Source: Persicaria tinctoria
Lineage: Eukaryota; Streptophyta; Magnoliopsida; Caryophyllales; Polygonaceae
Assembly (NCBI GenBank): GCA_037127255.1
Contig: JBANSL010000005.1
Coordinates: 9,936,001 to 10,000,000 of the forward strand
Reading direction: 5' to 3'
DNA length: 64,000 nt
Made by a program: the position numbers and the translations under genes. Below, piece after piece: positions 40,001 through 50,973 of this stretch. How positions within the stretch are numbered: position 1 is the first letter of the stretch; each line of letters starts with the position of its first letter. Below the pieces are notes generated by a model. It was given only the letters and a program-made list of their open reading frames with translations. It was not told the origin of the DNA and searched no databases.

Positions 40001-42699
40001 AGATTGTACTATTCATGTAGGGAAACAGAGTGTATACTTCCTAGTTCTTAATCCTATCTACTAGAAATATGAGAAATTCTAATTGGAAGGAAAAGAAATA
40101 TAATTTGGTGCAGATGCAATATAATTTTCTTGCTGGACAAAGTCTTTCAGGATTCTGATTGGTGAGCCTTCCTTCATGTTAATGCTGCAGGAAAGGAGAT
40201 CGTAAAGGCTGAGCAATTTCTTGAGACAATAATTAAAGGTATCATTCTGTTAATCAGCTCAGGAAGGTCTTTGTTGATTTGGTGGAAAAGGAATGCCTAT
40301 AGACAGTGGCGGAGCTGGGGGGTGCTCGACCACCCCCTGGCTCGGAAAAAAAAACAAAAAAAAATAATTTTTTTTGCATATATTTAATATTTTTAAGGTA
40401 ATATAATACATTTAAATGATATTTGAAACAAAAGTTCTATCTAGCTCAAGTGGTAAGGGAAGGAAGGGAGAAAGTAAGGGGAATCAAAAGGTGTTGGGTT
40501 CAAATCCCACTTCCTTACCTTTTTATTTGTTTTACTCTATCATTAATTCTTCTTAATTTCTTTTTATATTTTTTTGTTTTTATCAACCACTTCATTAAAA
40601 AATGTCATATTTATGTTTAAATTATATAATAAACCCTTTCTTTTAATATTGGTTTAAAAATAATTCTTCATCATTTTTATCTATATTTTTCGTTTCTCTT
40701 CTATTTTTTTTGGTTACTCTCAACTATTTAAATACAAAAAAAAAACCATTGAAAATCACAATTTTAGTGTTTTTTTAATATTTTTTTTTACAAAATCTTC
40801 TTATCAAGTATGCACCAAAAAAAAAAAATTATTGAAATTTTTTTAGCACCCCCCTCTCCGCCACTCCCTTACCTTTTTATTTGTTTTACTCTATCATTAA
40901 TTCTTCTTAATTTTTTTTTTTTTTTTTTTTTGTTTTTATCAACCACTTGATTAAAAAATGTCATATTTATGTTTAAATTATATAATAAACCCTTTCTTTT
41001 AATATTGGTTTAAAAATAATTCTTCATCATTTTTATCTATATTTTTTGTTTCTCTTCTATTTTTTTGGTTACTCTCAACTATTTAAATACAAAAAAAAAA
41101 CCCATTAAAAATCACAATTTTAGTGTTTTTTCAATATTTTTTTTACAAAATCTTCATATCAAGTATGCACCAAAAAAAAAAATATTGAAATTTTATTAGC
41201 ACCCCCCTCCCCGAAATCCTGGCTCCGCCACTGCCTATAGACATTGCCACATTGGAATACAAATTTCTATCACTCAGGGAAATAAATTAGTCAACAATGG
41301 AACTGTTTCTATGATTGGTGCACTATCCTCTTGGTTTCTTATGAAACAAACTAATACTCCCTCCGTTCAACAAAACTTGTTGTTTACTATTCACGCACGC
41401 ATTTTTAGAATGATAAAAACTATATAAAATATTCATTTTTTTTAAATTTTTTTTAACAAGTTTGTACTTATTAATAATAACTACGAAATTGTTAAAAAAA
41501 ATTATTTAAAAAGTCGATATTTTATATAGTTTTTAGCTCCTAAAAAAGCGTGCATGAATAGTAAAACGTCAAGTTTTGTTGAACGGAGGGAGTACTTGTT
41601 TACCAGTATTGAGCAAAATCTATCTATCTCCTTTTGGTAGCCGTAATTCTTTCTGCCTAGTTTCAAGAATGGTTTTTGTTGCCTTTATAATGTGGCTTAT
41701 CTCTAATAGTGGTCTAGTGAAATGCATATATGCCTTCAGCAATTAAGTGGAGTGGAATTTTGAATTCGCTTAACGCTCTGAATAAGTTTGTATTGTAGCC
41801 CTTTGTTTTTTTTATGATGTATATCTCAGTAGCAAGTCTAAGGAGAAGAAAAAAAAACCGAAGAGAATTTGTAAGGTGACTAACATTGTTGATGGAGCCT
41901 ACATAAGGGAATGTGAAGTGATTCACATAGAAGTATAGAACACAAGCAACTTGAATTGGGAGGATGCTCGTGGAATGGCATTCTTGGCAAAAGATTAGAA
42001 ACCTAGCAAGGGTCAATATTAGAACCTATTGTGAGTACCTAGTTGTCATGCAAAAATGAGGTGAACTATTTTGTGCAAAGATGGGAATTTACAGTGGGAT
42101 GAAAAAAAAAGAAAAGTTAGCTTTCTTGATTGTAAAAAAAGTCAGCTTTCTATATGCTCAGGTGCTAACATTGTTTATATTTTGGGGTGCAGCACCTGAA
42201 AATGAATGGAATAAATTGTTGCTTGATGGTTTAACAGTTGCCAAGGGTGATATTACGCCGGAGGAGTTCTATTCAGTCGTAAAAAAGCGAATTGAACGGA
42301 CTCTAATCCGAACGGTAAGACACTTTTCACATTATGTCCATCTCAAATTCATTACCGAGTCGGGCCTTAATTCATTTGATGTCTGTATTATGTGAGTGAT
42401 ACTTGTCCATCCAGAAGGAGCCTTAGCAAATATCAGTGTGCCTAGATCATAGCCGGGCTCTATCCCCTTCCCTAGTGCCTTGCTCAGTGGCTTAAGCCAG
42501 TCAGCATTCTACAATTGTGGAGTAGTGGTATTAATGGACCCAAATAGATTTCCTCAATTCTCATTTTTCTGCTTTTGCTTCATTTTCTGGTTGTTAGGAA
42601 GGAGGATCTTATGAGCAGCGCGTTCTCGTCGAATACCTAAAAGGCATCGAGTCAAGAGCACAAGAAATTGTTCAAGTACTCCAGGGAAATCCACAATGA
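37068..42699 (+). CDS. BFA3: Chloroplast ATP-synthase assembly factor BFA3/CGLD11
   Basis: Eleven exons (37068-37136, 37260-37342, 37948-38053, 38424-38522, 38656-38721, 38877-38993, 39331-39405, 39852-39954, 40191-40238, 42193-42314, 42598-42699) give 329 residues in frame. Residues 1 to about 56 are Ser/Arg-rich with few acids, a plastid transit peptide, probably cleaved near LVCAV (54-58). The rest is alpha-helical without a catalytic motif: EEAFKKTVEVDRLID, ENILAFNEGFWIRLAAR, WPPRDPKTLKLMEQE, and a C-terminus ending VQVLQGNPQ. I match it to Arabidopsis At2g21385, which helps assemble the CF1 part of the chloroplast ATP synthase. Exon 3 starts at 37,948, not at the nearer-looking CAG at 37,967, because only the former keeps the frame. 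Intron 9 is about 1.95 kb long and carries two transposons. Confidence 0.85.
40304..41233. mobile_element. hAT-like non-autonomous element in BFA3 intron 9
   Basis: 930 bp with perfect 12-bp terminal inverted repeats CAGTGGCGGAGC / GCTCCGCCACTG and an exact 8-bp target duplication CCTATAGA (40,296-40,303 and 41,234-41,241), diagnostic of the hAT superfamily. Internally about 354 bp are tandemly duplicated (CCTTACCTTTTTATTTG at 40,513 and 40,867), the first copy ending in a truncated right terminus (CTCTCCGCCACT near 40,854-40,865). A tRNA-like segment is embedded. There is no transposase. Confidence 0.85.
40430..40530 (+). repeat. tRNA-like (SINE) segment inside the hAT-like element
   Basis: TAGCTCAAGTGG (40,442-40,453) fits an A box and GGGTTCAAATCCC (40,496-40,508) fits a B box, about 43 bases apart. 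Acceptor stems are not evident. It is either a SINE inserted in the element or a tRNA-derived part of it. Confidence 0.55.
41357..41592. mobile_element. Stowaway-like MITE in BFA3 intron 9 (236 bp)
   Basis: TA-flanked with near-perfect inverted ends CTCCCTCCGTTCAACAAAAC. Practically the same sequence as 53,382-53,618 in the ent-kaurene synthase intron. Confidence 0.9.
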
Positions 42700-43527
42700 G
42701 CTTGTTTGCCCATGGTCACCAAACAGCCGGAGAACTTAACGAATATCAGTGTGATTTGTGGTGAAGAATGGTGTTTTTGTGATGCTAGAACAAGCACATG
42801 AGCAGAAATCCTCTGGGATTCCGAAACGAACGTCGGACATTGCGGGTTAACTGAGACCCAGGAGCCAATTTGCCTTCGACCTTCGATACTACGTCAAGTG
42901 AAACAGTTACCTTTTGGCCCTTCAGGAGTACAATTAAAATAGTTGAACATCTTTGGCAGGTTGAGATCTAATGATTCATCATTTTTTCTTGGAGATATGC
43001 ATATATGTATAGAAGCATCAAACTCGTGCCGTGTATTGCTTAGCAACAAAATTTTGATCTCGTCTCAGACCATCAATGAATGTGGATTGTCAATGGGAGA
43101 GCATATCCTTGCATACTCGGTGTACTATTTAATTATTTCGATTGTAATTTTATTTTTAAAAATATATTTAGATTTCATATACTTTAATGTTTACAAAATT
43201 TTATTATGAAAAATTATGTTTTTAAAAAATATAAAAAAATTATGTTTTACAAAATTAAAAGTTTATAAAAATAATAATAATTAAAAACCGATTTGATTTT
43301 ACATGCTTGCAAATAAAAGGGGGAAATATTCGGGTTTTCCTTTGTATTTTGTTCTATCTTGATTGTATCATGACGGTTAGTCCGTCTGTCGTTTACTCGG
43401 CCACATTTTCCCAGATTTCTGCTACATCTGAGATTTTAAATTATTTTCATTTCAAATAAATAAAAATAAAAAAGGGGGAAAATAAGGAGAAATTAAAGGC
43501 CAACGGTTTCCAAAAGAATTTGGGTTT
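42700..43527. other. Spacer between BFA3 and the DYW PPR gene
   Basis: The first 300 bases probably hold the BFA3 3' UTR. 43,130-43,320 is extremely AT-rich. The last stretch before 43,528 is the leader of the PPR gene. No additional gene or clear promoter motif. Confidence 0.4.
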
Positions 43528-45468
43528 ATGCAACGCTCCATTAAAAGAGCTATGAAAGCTTTCTCAAAGCTGCAGCGCATCAACCGAATCTCATTCCTAC
43601 TCTTGTCAAATCCTTATTCTGGGTCCTCTCTTCACCCTTCACCACTTCCTCCTCCCCATCTCATCGCAGAGTTCAACAGACGTTGTTACGAAAACGACCT
43701 GCCCAGAGCTATGAAAGCTATGAGCTTGATTCATCAGCAAGGTTTACACGCCGATTGCACCACATACTCGGAGCTCATCAAAACCTGCATCGCCCGCAAC
43801 GCAGTTGAAGAAGGCAAGCTTATTCATAAGCACTTAATCTCAAATGGGCACCAGCCCAAAACGTTTTTGCTTAACATTTTGCTCAACATGTATGTGAAAT
43901 TCAGGCTGTTGGATGAGGCCCACCAAGTGTTCGATGAAATGCCTGAGAGAAATGTTGTTGCCTGGACCACGATTATATCAGCCTACAGCAGTGCTAAAAT
44001 TGGTCACAGGGCTCTGAAGCTTATGGTATTGATGCTTAGAGATGGGGTAAAGCCGAATATGTACACGTTTTCCTCGGTTTTGAGAGCCTGTGACGGGTTG
44101 GTGACTCTCCGGCAGCTTCATTGTTGTATATTCAAGTGCGGCTTGGAGTCGGACGTGTTTGTTAGGAGTGCTTTGGTTGATGTGTATGCAAAGTGGGGCG
44201 AGTTGGGGAATGCAATTAGTGTTTTCGATGAGATGATGACGAAGGATTTGGTTGTTTGGAACTCAATCATTGGTGCTTTTGCACAGAATGGTAATGGAGA
44301 CGAAGCTCTTGACCTGTTCAAGAGGATGAAAAGGGCTGGCTTTCTCGCTGATCAAGGGACGCTGACCAGCACGCTAAGAGCTTGCACTGGCTTGGCATTG
44401 TTGGAATTGGGAAGGCAAGTCCATGTTCATGTCCTGAAATACGACAAGGATTTGATCCTCAACAATGCACTTGTCGACATGTATTGCAAGTGTGGCGGCT
44501 TGGAAGACGCCAACAGAGTTTTTATGAGAATGGAGGAGACGGATGTCATATCTTGGAGCACCATGATTTCCGGATTTGCCCAGAATGGTTTCAGCCAAGA
44601 AGCTCTCAATTTATTCGACAGGATGAAAATAAGTGGTCCGAGACCCAATTACATCACCATTCTTGGAGTCTTGTTTGCCTGTAGCCATGCTGGTCTAGTG
44701 GAGCAAGGATGGTTCCACTTCCGATCAATGAAGAAGCTCTTTGGCATTGAAACGAGACGGGAGCACTATGGGTGCATGATTGATCTCCTTGGAAGGGCCG
44801 GTAAGTTGGAAGACGCGGTTAGTTTGATCCACCAATTGGGTAATGAAGCTGATGCAGTTACTTGGAGAACGCTTCTTGGTGCGTGCAGAGTTCATCGGAA
44901 TGCAGACATGGCTATCTATGCAGCCAAACAGATCCTAAAATTGGAGCCTGAAGACGCAGGAACCTATGTGCTTTTATCCAACATCTACTCGAATTCACAG
45001 AGGTGGGAAGAAGCCATGGAATTGAGGAGAACCATGATAAACTTGGGAATCAAGAAGGAACCCGGTTGCAGCTGGATAGAAGTAAACAAACAGATCCACA
45101 CTTTTATCTTTCGAGATCGTTCACATCCTCAGATAGACCAGATCTGCAGCGCGCTGAGCCAGTTGATTTGGAGATTGAGGGAAACAGGTTATGTTCCTGA
45201 TACGAGCTTCGTTCTACAAGATCTTGAGGGGGAACAGAAGGAAGACTTGCTACAATACCATAGCGAGAAGTTGGCGATTGCATTTGGCCTACTATACTTG
45301 CCAAGGGACAGTCCTATCAGGATAAGGAAGAACCTTAGGATCTGCGGAGACTGTCACCTCTTCGCGAAGCTGGTGGCGAAAATGGAAGGCAGGGTGATTG
45401 TGATTAGGGATCTGATACGCTACCACCATTTTAAGGATGGTATCTGTTCCTGTGGTGATTACTGGTAG
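43528..45468 (+). CDS. REME1: DYW-class pentatricopeptide repeat protein, REME1-like editing factor
   Basis: A single exon of 646 residues. The Arg/Lys/Ser-rich start (MQRSIKRAMKAFSKLQRINR) without acidic residues suggests mitochondrial import. PLS-type PPR repeats run from about residue 60 to 490 (for example DVFVRSALVDVYAKWGELGN), followed by E-type motifs (GACRVHRN..., CSWIEVNKQIHTF) and a complete DYW cytidine deaminase: HSE (578-580), CGDC (606-609), HH (633-634), CSC (640-642) and terminal DYW. The HxE and CxxC residues bind the catalytic zinc for C-to-U editing. The sequence agrees closely with Arabidopsis At2g03880 (REME1), needed for editing of a mitochondrial nad2 transcript. The target here is inferred by orthology. 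The start is the first in-frame ATG and gives the family N-terminus. Confidence 0.93.
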   Translation: MQRSIKRAMKAFSKLQRINRISFLLLSNPYSGSSLHPSPLPPPHLIAEFNRRCYENDLPRAMKAMSLIHQQGLHADCTTYSELIKTCIARNAVEEGKLIHKHLISNGHQPKTFLLNILLNMYVKFRLLDEAHQVFDEMPERNVVAWTTIISAYSSAKIGHRALKLMVLMLRDGVKPNMYTFSSVLRACDGLVTLRQLHCCIFKCGLESDVFVRSALVDVYAKWGELGNAISVFDEMMTKDLVVWNSIIGAFAQNGNGDEALDLFKRMKRAGFLADQGTLTSTLRACTGLALLELGRQVHVHVLKYDKDLILNNALVDMYCKCGGLEDANRVFMRMEETDVISWSTMISGFAQNGFSQEALNLFDRMKISGPRPNYITILGVLFACSHAGLVEQGWFHFRSMKKLFGIETRREHYGCMIDLLGRAGKLEDAVSLIHQLGNEADAVTWRTLLGACRVHRNADMAIYAAKQILKLEPEDAGTYVLLSNIYSNSQRWEEAMELRRTMINLGIKKEPGCSWIEVNKQIHTFIFRDRSHPQIDQICSALSQLIWRLRETGYVPDTSFVLQDLEGEQKEDLLQYHSEKLAIAFGLLYLPRDSPIRIRKNLRICGDCHLFAKLVAKMEGRVIVIRDLIRYHHFKDGICSCGDYW

Positions 45469-46355
45469 AAGAGGTTGAGATCATACCTTCCATCCTTTTT
45501 AGTGGCAGTCAACTAATTTGAGCATAAGAACTGGAAGCATATAAAGAAGCAAACATGGAATGATGCAGGATAAGTGATAATACAGCTGCAGAAGGATCAT
45601 ATTCATAGCGATAAATCGATAAGCTTCTACGATCTCTAGGCATAACACCGGCACCCGTATAGAGCCACATATTTATGGCTTACAGTTTCTTTTTCAATGA
45701 CAGCAATAAGTTTCTGATCAAAAGATTCAAAACCCATTAGTAGTATTTGCCTAAAGAAATGGAACGTTTTGAACAGTAAAGTGTCCAGTCTGAAAGAATG
45801 CAGCTTCCACTGAGTTATGAATTACTAGATGTATCATCTGTTCGAGTGCAATAACATACGCTGATTCCACCCCCAAGCGCACTGCATTGAGGCTGAAAAC
45901 GACCACATAGTGTCACAAAGAGCTCTTTCATCGACAATTGATGTAAGAATTGGTTCAGTTGTCCTTTTTAGTGACTTTGGACTAGTCTCAGACCACTGAG
46001 AAGTCTGCTACTCCTGGCATTTTCTTGCAGTGCAGCAGCAAGAGAAGTGGTATTGCAGAGTGAAAGGCGACAATGGCTGCGATAGTTCTTTCAAAGAAGT
46101 TGCTTACATTGTTTCGTTACTGTAATCTCGTTCTTCGTTGCCTCTTTTCTTCTTGTAAACGATTGAAAAACTTTGCAATTCTCTCTTTCACCAATGAAAT
46201 CCCTTCCATTTAAACAGCTTGATTAAGAAGATAGGCATATGCAAAATGAATCTACTTAACCTATTCAAAGCAACCTCCCTGTTGAAATAAAAAGGTCATG
46301 ATTGGACAAAGAAAATATAAAGCTTACAAAGTCCTGATTCAGACCTGCATATGAC
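45469..46355. other. Convergent intergenic region
   Basis: 3' flanks of the two convergent PPR genes. No repeat, RNA gene or open frame that I can support. Confidence 0.45.
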
Positions 46356-47588
46356 TCAAAATGAGGTTGCCCCACTTTTCTTGGGTCCAAAGATTGCTTC
46401 CCAGACCATTGATGATCTCGTTCCCTTCTTGTTCAAATGTTCTCTGACGGATTTCTCATCCAAAAAGAAACCCTTTTGCTTCAATGCATCAATAACCTTG
46501 CGTGCTTCTTCTACGCCCTTCTCCCTGCAAAACACATCAACTAGTTCGGTGAAAGTGGCCACATTTGGTGAATGGCCAGCCTCAAGCATCTCCACACATA
46601 AATCAACAGCGTCCTCCAATCTCCCAGACTTGTGAAGGCCCTTGATTAAGACAGCGTAACTGAATGCATTAGGTGTGATGCCATTCGATTGCATTTTCCT
46701 GAAGATCCTCTTGGCATCGTCGAACTTGTGTGCCTGGCAAAAACCATCAACCACGGCTGTGTATATGACAACTTCAGGCATGGTTCCCTTCTCACGCATC
46801 AGTCCAAACAGCTTCATGGCTTCTTGCACCAAACCATCCTTGCAAAGCCCATCAAGCATAGCAACTGCATTCGGAATTAATCCACTTTCCTTCATTTTCT
46901 TGAAAATCATGTCTGCGTCTTGAGGCGGTTCTTCCTTCTCTTCTTCAGGCTGGACAGATGCAGCATTATCCGGAAGGCTTTCCTTCTTTCCTGCACCAGA
47001 AAGCTTGAATTTCTCAAGGAAATCACTCTGGTCCTGACCGTTCCCCAGCTGATCCTTTTGTGATCTGTTGAAAAGATCGTTAATTGAAGCCCGGGAACCC
47101 TTTCTATTCATGCTGTCTCCACCAAAACCCACATCTCCTTTACCGTCATTTCTATAGCCAAACTTATCAGCTGAGGGAAAATCCGGTTGTTTCCCTAACT
47201 CCCCACCATCTTTCCCCCGAAGACGAAAATCCCTACCCTGAGAAACATTCTGGTGTTGGTTGAACTGAGGTGTTCGCTCCTCCCCTCTTAAACGCCTACC
47301 AGGGATCGGCTGTGGAGGACCATTTCGATTATCAATTTCTCCGTCGTCTTTATGAAGAAATTTATCATCAACATCCTTCTTGAAATCAGTATATTCATTG
47401 ACACCTTCATTTCTCAAGTTTTCTCCATGGATATTGCCATTCATGGAGCTTAAACTGCGAAGCCCCATATTCACAGGGCCAGCCTGGCCATTTCCTATCC
47501 GTGTCTCACAAAGATTTGAAACCCAATTGAAAAGCTTGGGAATCATGGCGAGATTTGAGGATGTAGAAGCCTTACCTCCTAACCGCAT
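46356..47588 (-). CDS. P-class pentatricopeptide repeat protein
   Basis: One coding exon of 410 residues from the ATG at 47,588. The open frame extends upstream without an ATG because an intron acceptor (TTATTTTTAG, about 47,606) lies in the 5' UTR; the matching donor is after 48,809, giving a 1.2-kb leader intron. Residues 1-85 look like an organelle presequence. About 85-250 is a low-complexity Gly/Arg/Asp/Lys linker (PIPGRRLRGEERTPQF, DGKGDVGFGGDSMNRKG). Then come about five P-type PPR motifs (GLIPNAVAMLDGLCKDGLV, PEVVIYTAVVDGFCQAHKF, PNAFSYAVLIKGLHKSGRL, PNVATFTELVDVFCREKGV). There is no E or DYW domain. It should bind organelle RNA sequence-specifically; the target is unknown. Plant relatives share the C-terminal SMVWEAIFG-like end. 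Confidence 0.85.
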   Translation of the reverse strand: MRLGGKASTSSNLAMIPKLFNWVSNLCETRIGNGQAGPVNMGLRSLSSMNGNIHGENLRNEGVNEYTDFKKDVDDKFLHKDDGEIDNRNGPPQPIPGRRLRGEERTPQFNQHQNVSQGRDFRLRGKDGGELGKQPDFPSADKFGYRNDGKGDVGFGGDSMNRKGSRASINDLFNRSQKDQLGNGQDQSDFLEKFKLSGAGKKESLPDNAASVQPEEEKEEPPQDADMIFKKMKESGLIPNAVAMLDGLCKDGLVQEAMKLFGLMREKGTMPEVVIYTAVVDGFCQAHKFDDAKRIFRKMQSNGITPNAFSYAVLIKGLHKSGRLEDAVDLCVEMLEAGHSPNVATFTELVDVFCREKGVEEARKVIDALKQKGFFLDEKSVREHLNKKGTRSSMVWEAIFGPKKSGATSF

Positions 47589-48869
47589 AGTTCGGAAACT
47601 AAAAATAAAGGACAATGCGGCCAGCAAGATTCGTAGCAGGAACTACTTTTATTGTCAATTAAGTTGCCAAAGGTTCCCTTCTGAATACCTACAGGACAAG
47701 AGCATAATATAGTATTAGGAGTTTCAAGCTTGGCAAATTCCGCAGTGGTACAAATCAGCAGTCGGATGACTAGATGCAGTTCAAGTTAAAAATTGCATTT
47801 TCACATCAGTAATAAAGGAAACAATAAAAGGAAATATGTTAGCAATAGAACTTATTCAAACAGACCCTACTTCTCCACTTCTTATGAAAGTCGAAGCTCA
47901 TGCATGTAAAAGTTCCTAAAGCTAGAGAAAGGAAGAGGCCCTCTCTATTTAAACAATTCACTAAGTATAACTTCATAATTTTCTTCCCATCAAAATTCTT
48001 CTACAAATATTTCTAAGAAATTCACATCTTTTTACAAAAATTTCCTACTTTCTCCTATGAATCCCTCCCTGCATTACGTTTCTAGATTAGCAAATGGTAG
48101 AACAGTAAGAGATTAAAACTCAGCAACAATTTCATAGTTCGTGTAAAATGCATAGTGGAAAGAAAGGAGGACTACTTGTATAAGCATCAAGACATATTTC
48201 CTATCAGTTCGGTAAATTCCTGAGAATAGTCGTTCTTACCCTAAAAAGCCATTGTCAATGGAAGAGTCAAGAGTCCAAATTGAAATCCCTTGCCACTTAC
48301 CACAACCAAATGAAGAATAGAATTGAGTATAAAAACCTTTTCAAGTGTCTTACAAACCTAGTGAAATTAAATCATGCCATAAAAATATTGCAGCGCTACT
48401 GATTCAATTACCTTTCGCCTCAATTAACATATTCCAGCACTAACAGTAACTTGCAAAATCCAACAAACTCACACAGGCAATTCGTCAAACAGATGGAGCG
48501 CACTAATGGAAGAGCAATCAAAGGTGCGTCCGAATGCAACAATCAAACTTCTCAAACTGACTATTCACAGTGAACATTTAAAACCACAAAGAGATTACCG
48601 AGAACCTCAACCATTCCTTTTCAATAGAGGAAAATCATAATTAAAAAAAAAAAAAAACAAGCTTAATCCCAGAGGTCCATGACATCAAACAACTGACATA
48701 TAAGAACACGAATTACAGGTCCACAAGCATCAATCATAACCGAAAGGTATAGAACCTCAATACAATTGTAGGAAAAACAACTGAAAGATCCATGGAAGGG
48801 GCTAATACCTGCTCAGAGATTCCCGAACAACGAAAAATGGAGGAGCGGAGGAGAAAGAGGGAGTGACGC

Positions 48870-49060
48870 TGTTTGTGAATTGCAGGTCAAGATATTTAGT
48901 GGGCTTTTTAACATGATCCAGGCCCAGGCCCATTTCATTTATTCGGCCCATTTAATCTTTTCCCGTAACGACGTCCGTTTATTGTTGCCATCTACGCGGA
49001 AAAACAATTGAATAAAGCCGTAAATTCGAGTTCCTGGATTGCTTGGTTTGTCTTTCTACG
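48870..49060. promoter_or_regulatory. Compact bidirectional promoter (PPR / AP-1 sigma)
   Basis: The leader exon of the minus-strand PPR gene ends at 48,809 and the plus-strand AP-1 sigma ATG is at 49,092, leaving under 250 bases for both promoters. Within it are TGGGC (48,900-48,904) and three GGCCCA elements (48,921-48,926, 48,927-48,932, 48,945-48,950). These site II-type motifs work in either orientation. Exact transcription starts cannot be read from sequence. Confidence 0.55.
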
Positions 49061-49091
49061 TTGATTTCACCTGCATTTTGGGAATTGAAAA

Positions 49092-50297
49092 ATGGTGATT
49101 CCTGTTTTCTCATTACAGATTCATAAATCCCTTTTATTCGTTCGAATATGTTGTTTATTTATGTGTTGCAATGATCCGATGATTTATCATCATATCATTG
49201 CAATTAATGCGACTAAATGAAAACACTTGATTGCTTCTCCAGATACATTTTGTGGTTTTGATCAATCGACAAGGAAAAGTGAGGTTGACGAAATGGTACT
49301 CGCCTTACGCGCAAAAGGAAAGATCAAAGGTATTTTATTTCCTAGCTAGATCATCTAACTTTTGATATGTTCTTTAAAATTGTTTATTGATTTATGTTCT
49401 GAAAGATCCTACACAATCTTGCTTGAACTGTACTTTTCTTAACAATGTTGATTGCGTCGAACTGTTATACTACTAATGAAGGTTATCAGGGAGCTTAGCG
49501 CAGTCATTATCGCCAGAGCCCCAAAGCTTTGTAATTTTGTGGAATGGAGAGGTTTGAAAGTTGTCTATAGACGGTAACAATCTATCTTCAATTCGTCGAA
49601 TGATACTATCATACTTGCATTTGCTTACAACACTTGTTCCTTTTCGCATATATGTCATTGTCTGCTCCTTGGAGTGTCGTCTTCTCTTTGATTCGTTAAG
49701 TTATGACCCATGCAAACGTTGTAGGTATGCGAGTCTGTACTTCTGTATGTGCATTGACCAAAACGATAACGAACTCGAGATCCTTCAAATAATTCACCAT
49801 TACGTCGAGATCCTGGACCGTTACTTCGGGAGCGTGAGTTACATTACCTGTACTTAGCGCTACGATTTATTTGGATGTCATGCAGGTAGTCATTGTAACT
49901 CTTGCTCGGTTTATCTCTTAGGTATGTGAATTGGACCTAATCTTCAACTTTCACAAGGTAGTATGAACCAACACCACTACTATATACTCCCAACATCTTC
50001 TTGTTCAAACTGCTCCAACATCTTCTTGTTCTATGGGCCTTGTAAGGCATATTATATACTCGACGAGATCTTGATTGCTGGCGAGCTGCAAGAACCGAGC
50101 AAGAAGACAGTTGCACGGCTTGTTGCTGCACAGGTGCAGTTCCTTTTTTCTGCAGTTTTCGTATCTCCATTCGTTCTGTCGCTCTGTTGGTGTGCTGAGG
50201 GCTGTGAGAAATGTCGTCGTTGCAGGATTCACTGGTGGAGGCGGCGAAAGAGCAAGAAAGTTCACTAAGTAATATGATAGCGCAGGCCACAAAGTAG
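49092..50297 (+). CDS. AP19: AP-1 complex sigma subunit (clathrin adaptor small chain)
   Basis: Seven exons (49092-49094, 49243-49329, 49482-49573, 49725-49833, 49922-49957, 50047-50133, 50226-50297) splice in phase to 161 residues, the family length. The first coding exon is only the ATG. The protein begins [20 protein letters not shown] and carries the sigma-adaptin core [38 protein letters not shown] and the AP-1-type tail [19 protein letters not shown] with end NMIAQATK. Sigma is one of four AP-1 chains (gamma, beta, mu, sigma) that recruit clathrin at the trans-Golgi network and help bind dileucine cargo signals. It is divergent from the neighbouring PPR gene over a short shared promoter. 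Confidence 0.95.
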
Positions 50298-50973
50298 CCT
50301 CCTCACTATCAACATCGGCATTTCTTCCTAATCGCTCGCAAATCTTGAGCATCGGATGATGCTTCTTCATAGTGTATGTGGCTCTTCTATGCTCCTCTTG
50401 CAACCTCTTTATGATTCTAACTCTTGTGAGGTAGAAATGAGATGAGGTATCTTAAAAATAACTTTTGTTGTGAATGAAATACCTTCAAATCTATAAGATA
50501 TGGTAATGCATGCTTGAAAATCTCTTTTACTTTGAATAAACAATATATGTATTTCATAAAACATTACCAAATACCAAGTCATAGTAAATTATGAATGCGA
50601 CTTTGAGCAAATATAGAGCAAGGCCTTGAAATTGATTTTTTATTTTTTATTTTTCTGGCAAAGCCAAATTAGAAATTTCATCTAATAAATCATTGATCCA
50701 TCTATCCAGTGATGGGGTAAATAGATCCTGATTTTTATATTTATTTTCAAGAAAGAGCATCAAATTGTGAAAGAGCAACACATTGAATTCCATGCATTTA
50801 TGTCAAATTCCGAATCAAAATCAAAATTTAGACTGATTCTTGATTTTGATCAGGAATTTGACATGGCAATTTTGAGACCCGACTTGATTTTCTTGATGTG
50901 AAATAATGCACTTATCCCATCACCTTTGAACCTTTATTGAGCTGGAACATACCTTATGAGTTATGACAACTTC
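50298..50973. other. Convergent spacer with an inverted repeat
   Basis: 3' flanks of the AP-1 sigma and ent-kaurene synthase genes. At 50,800-50,864 the arms ATGTCAAATTCC and GGAATTTGACAT, extended by ATCAAAATCAA / TTGATTTTGAT, form a hairpin-capable imperfect inverted repeat. Nothing else supported. Confidence 0.6.
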
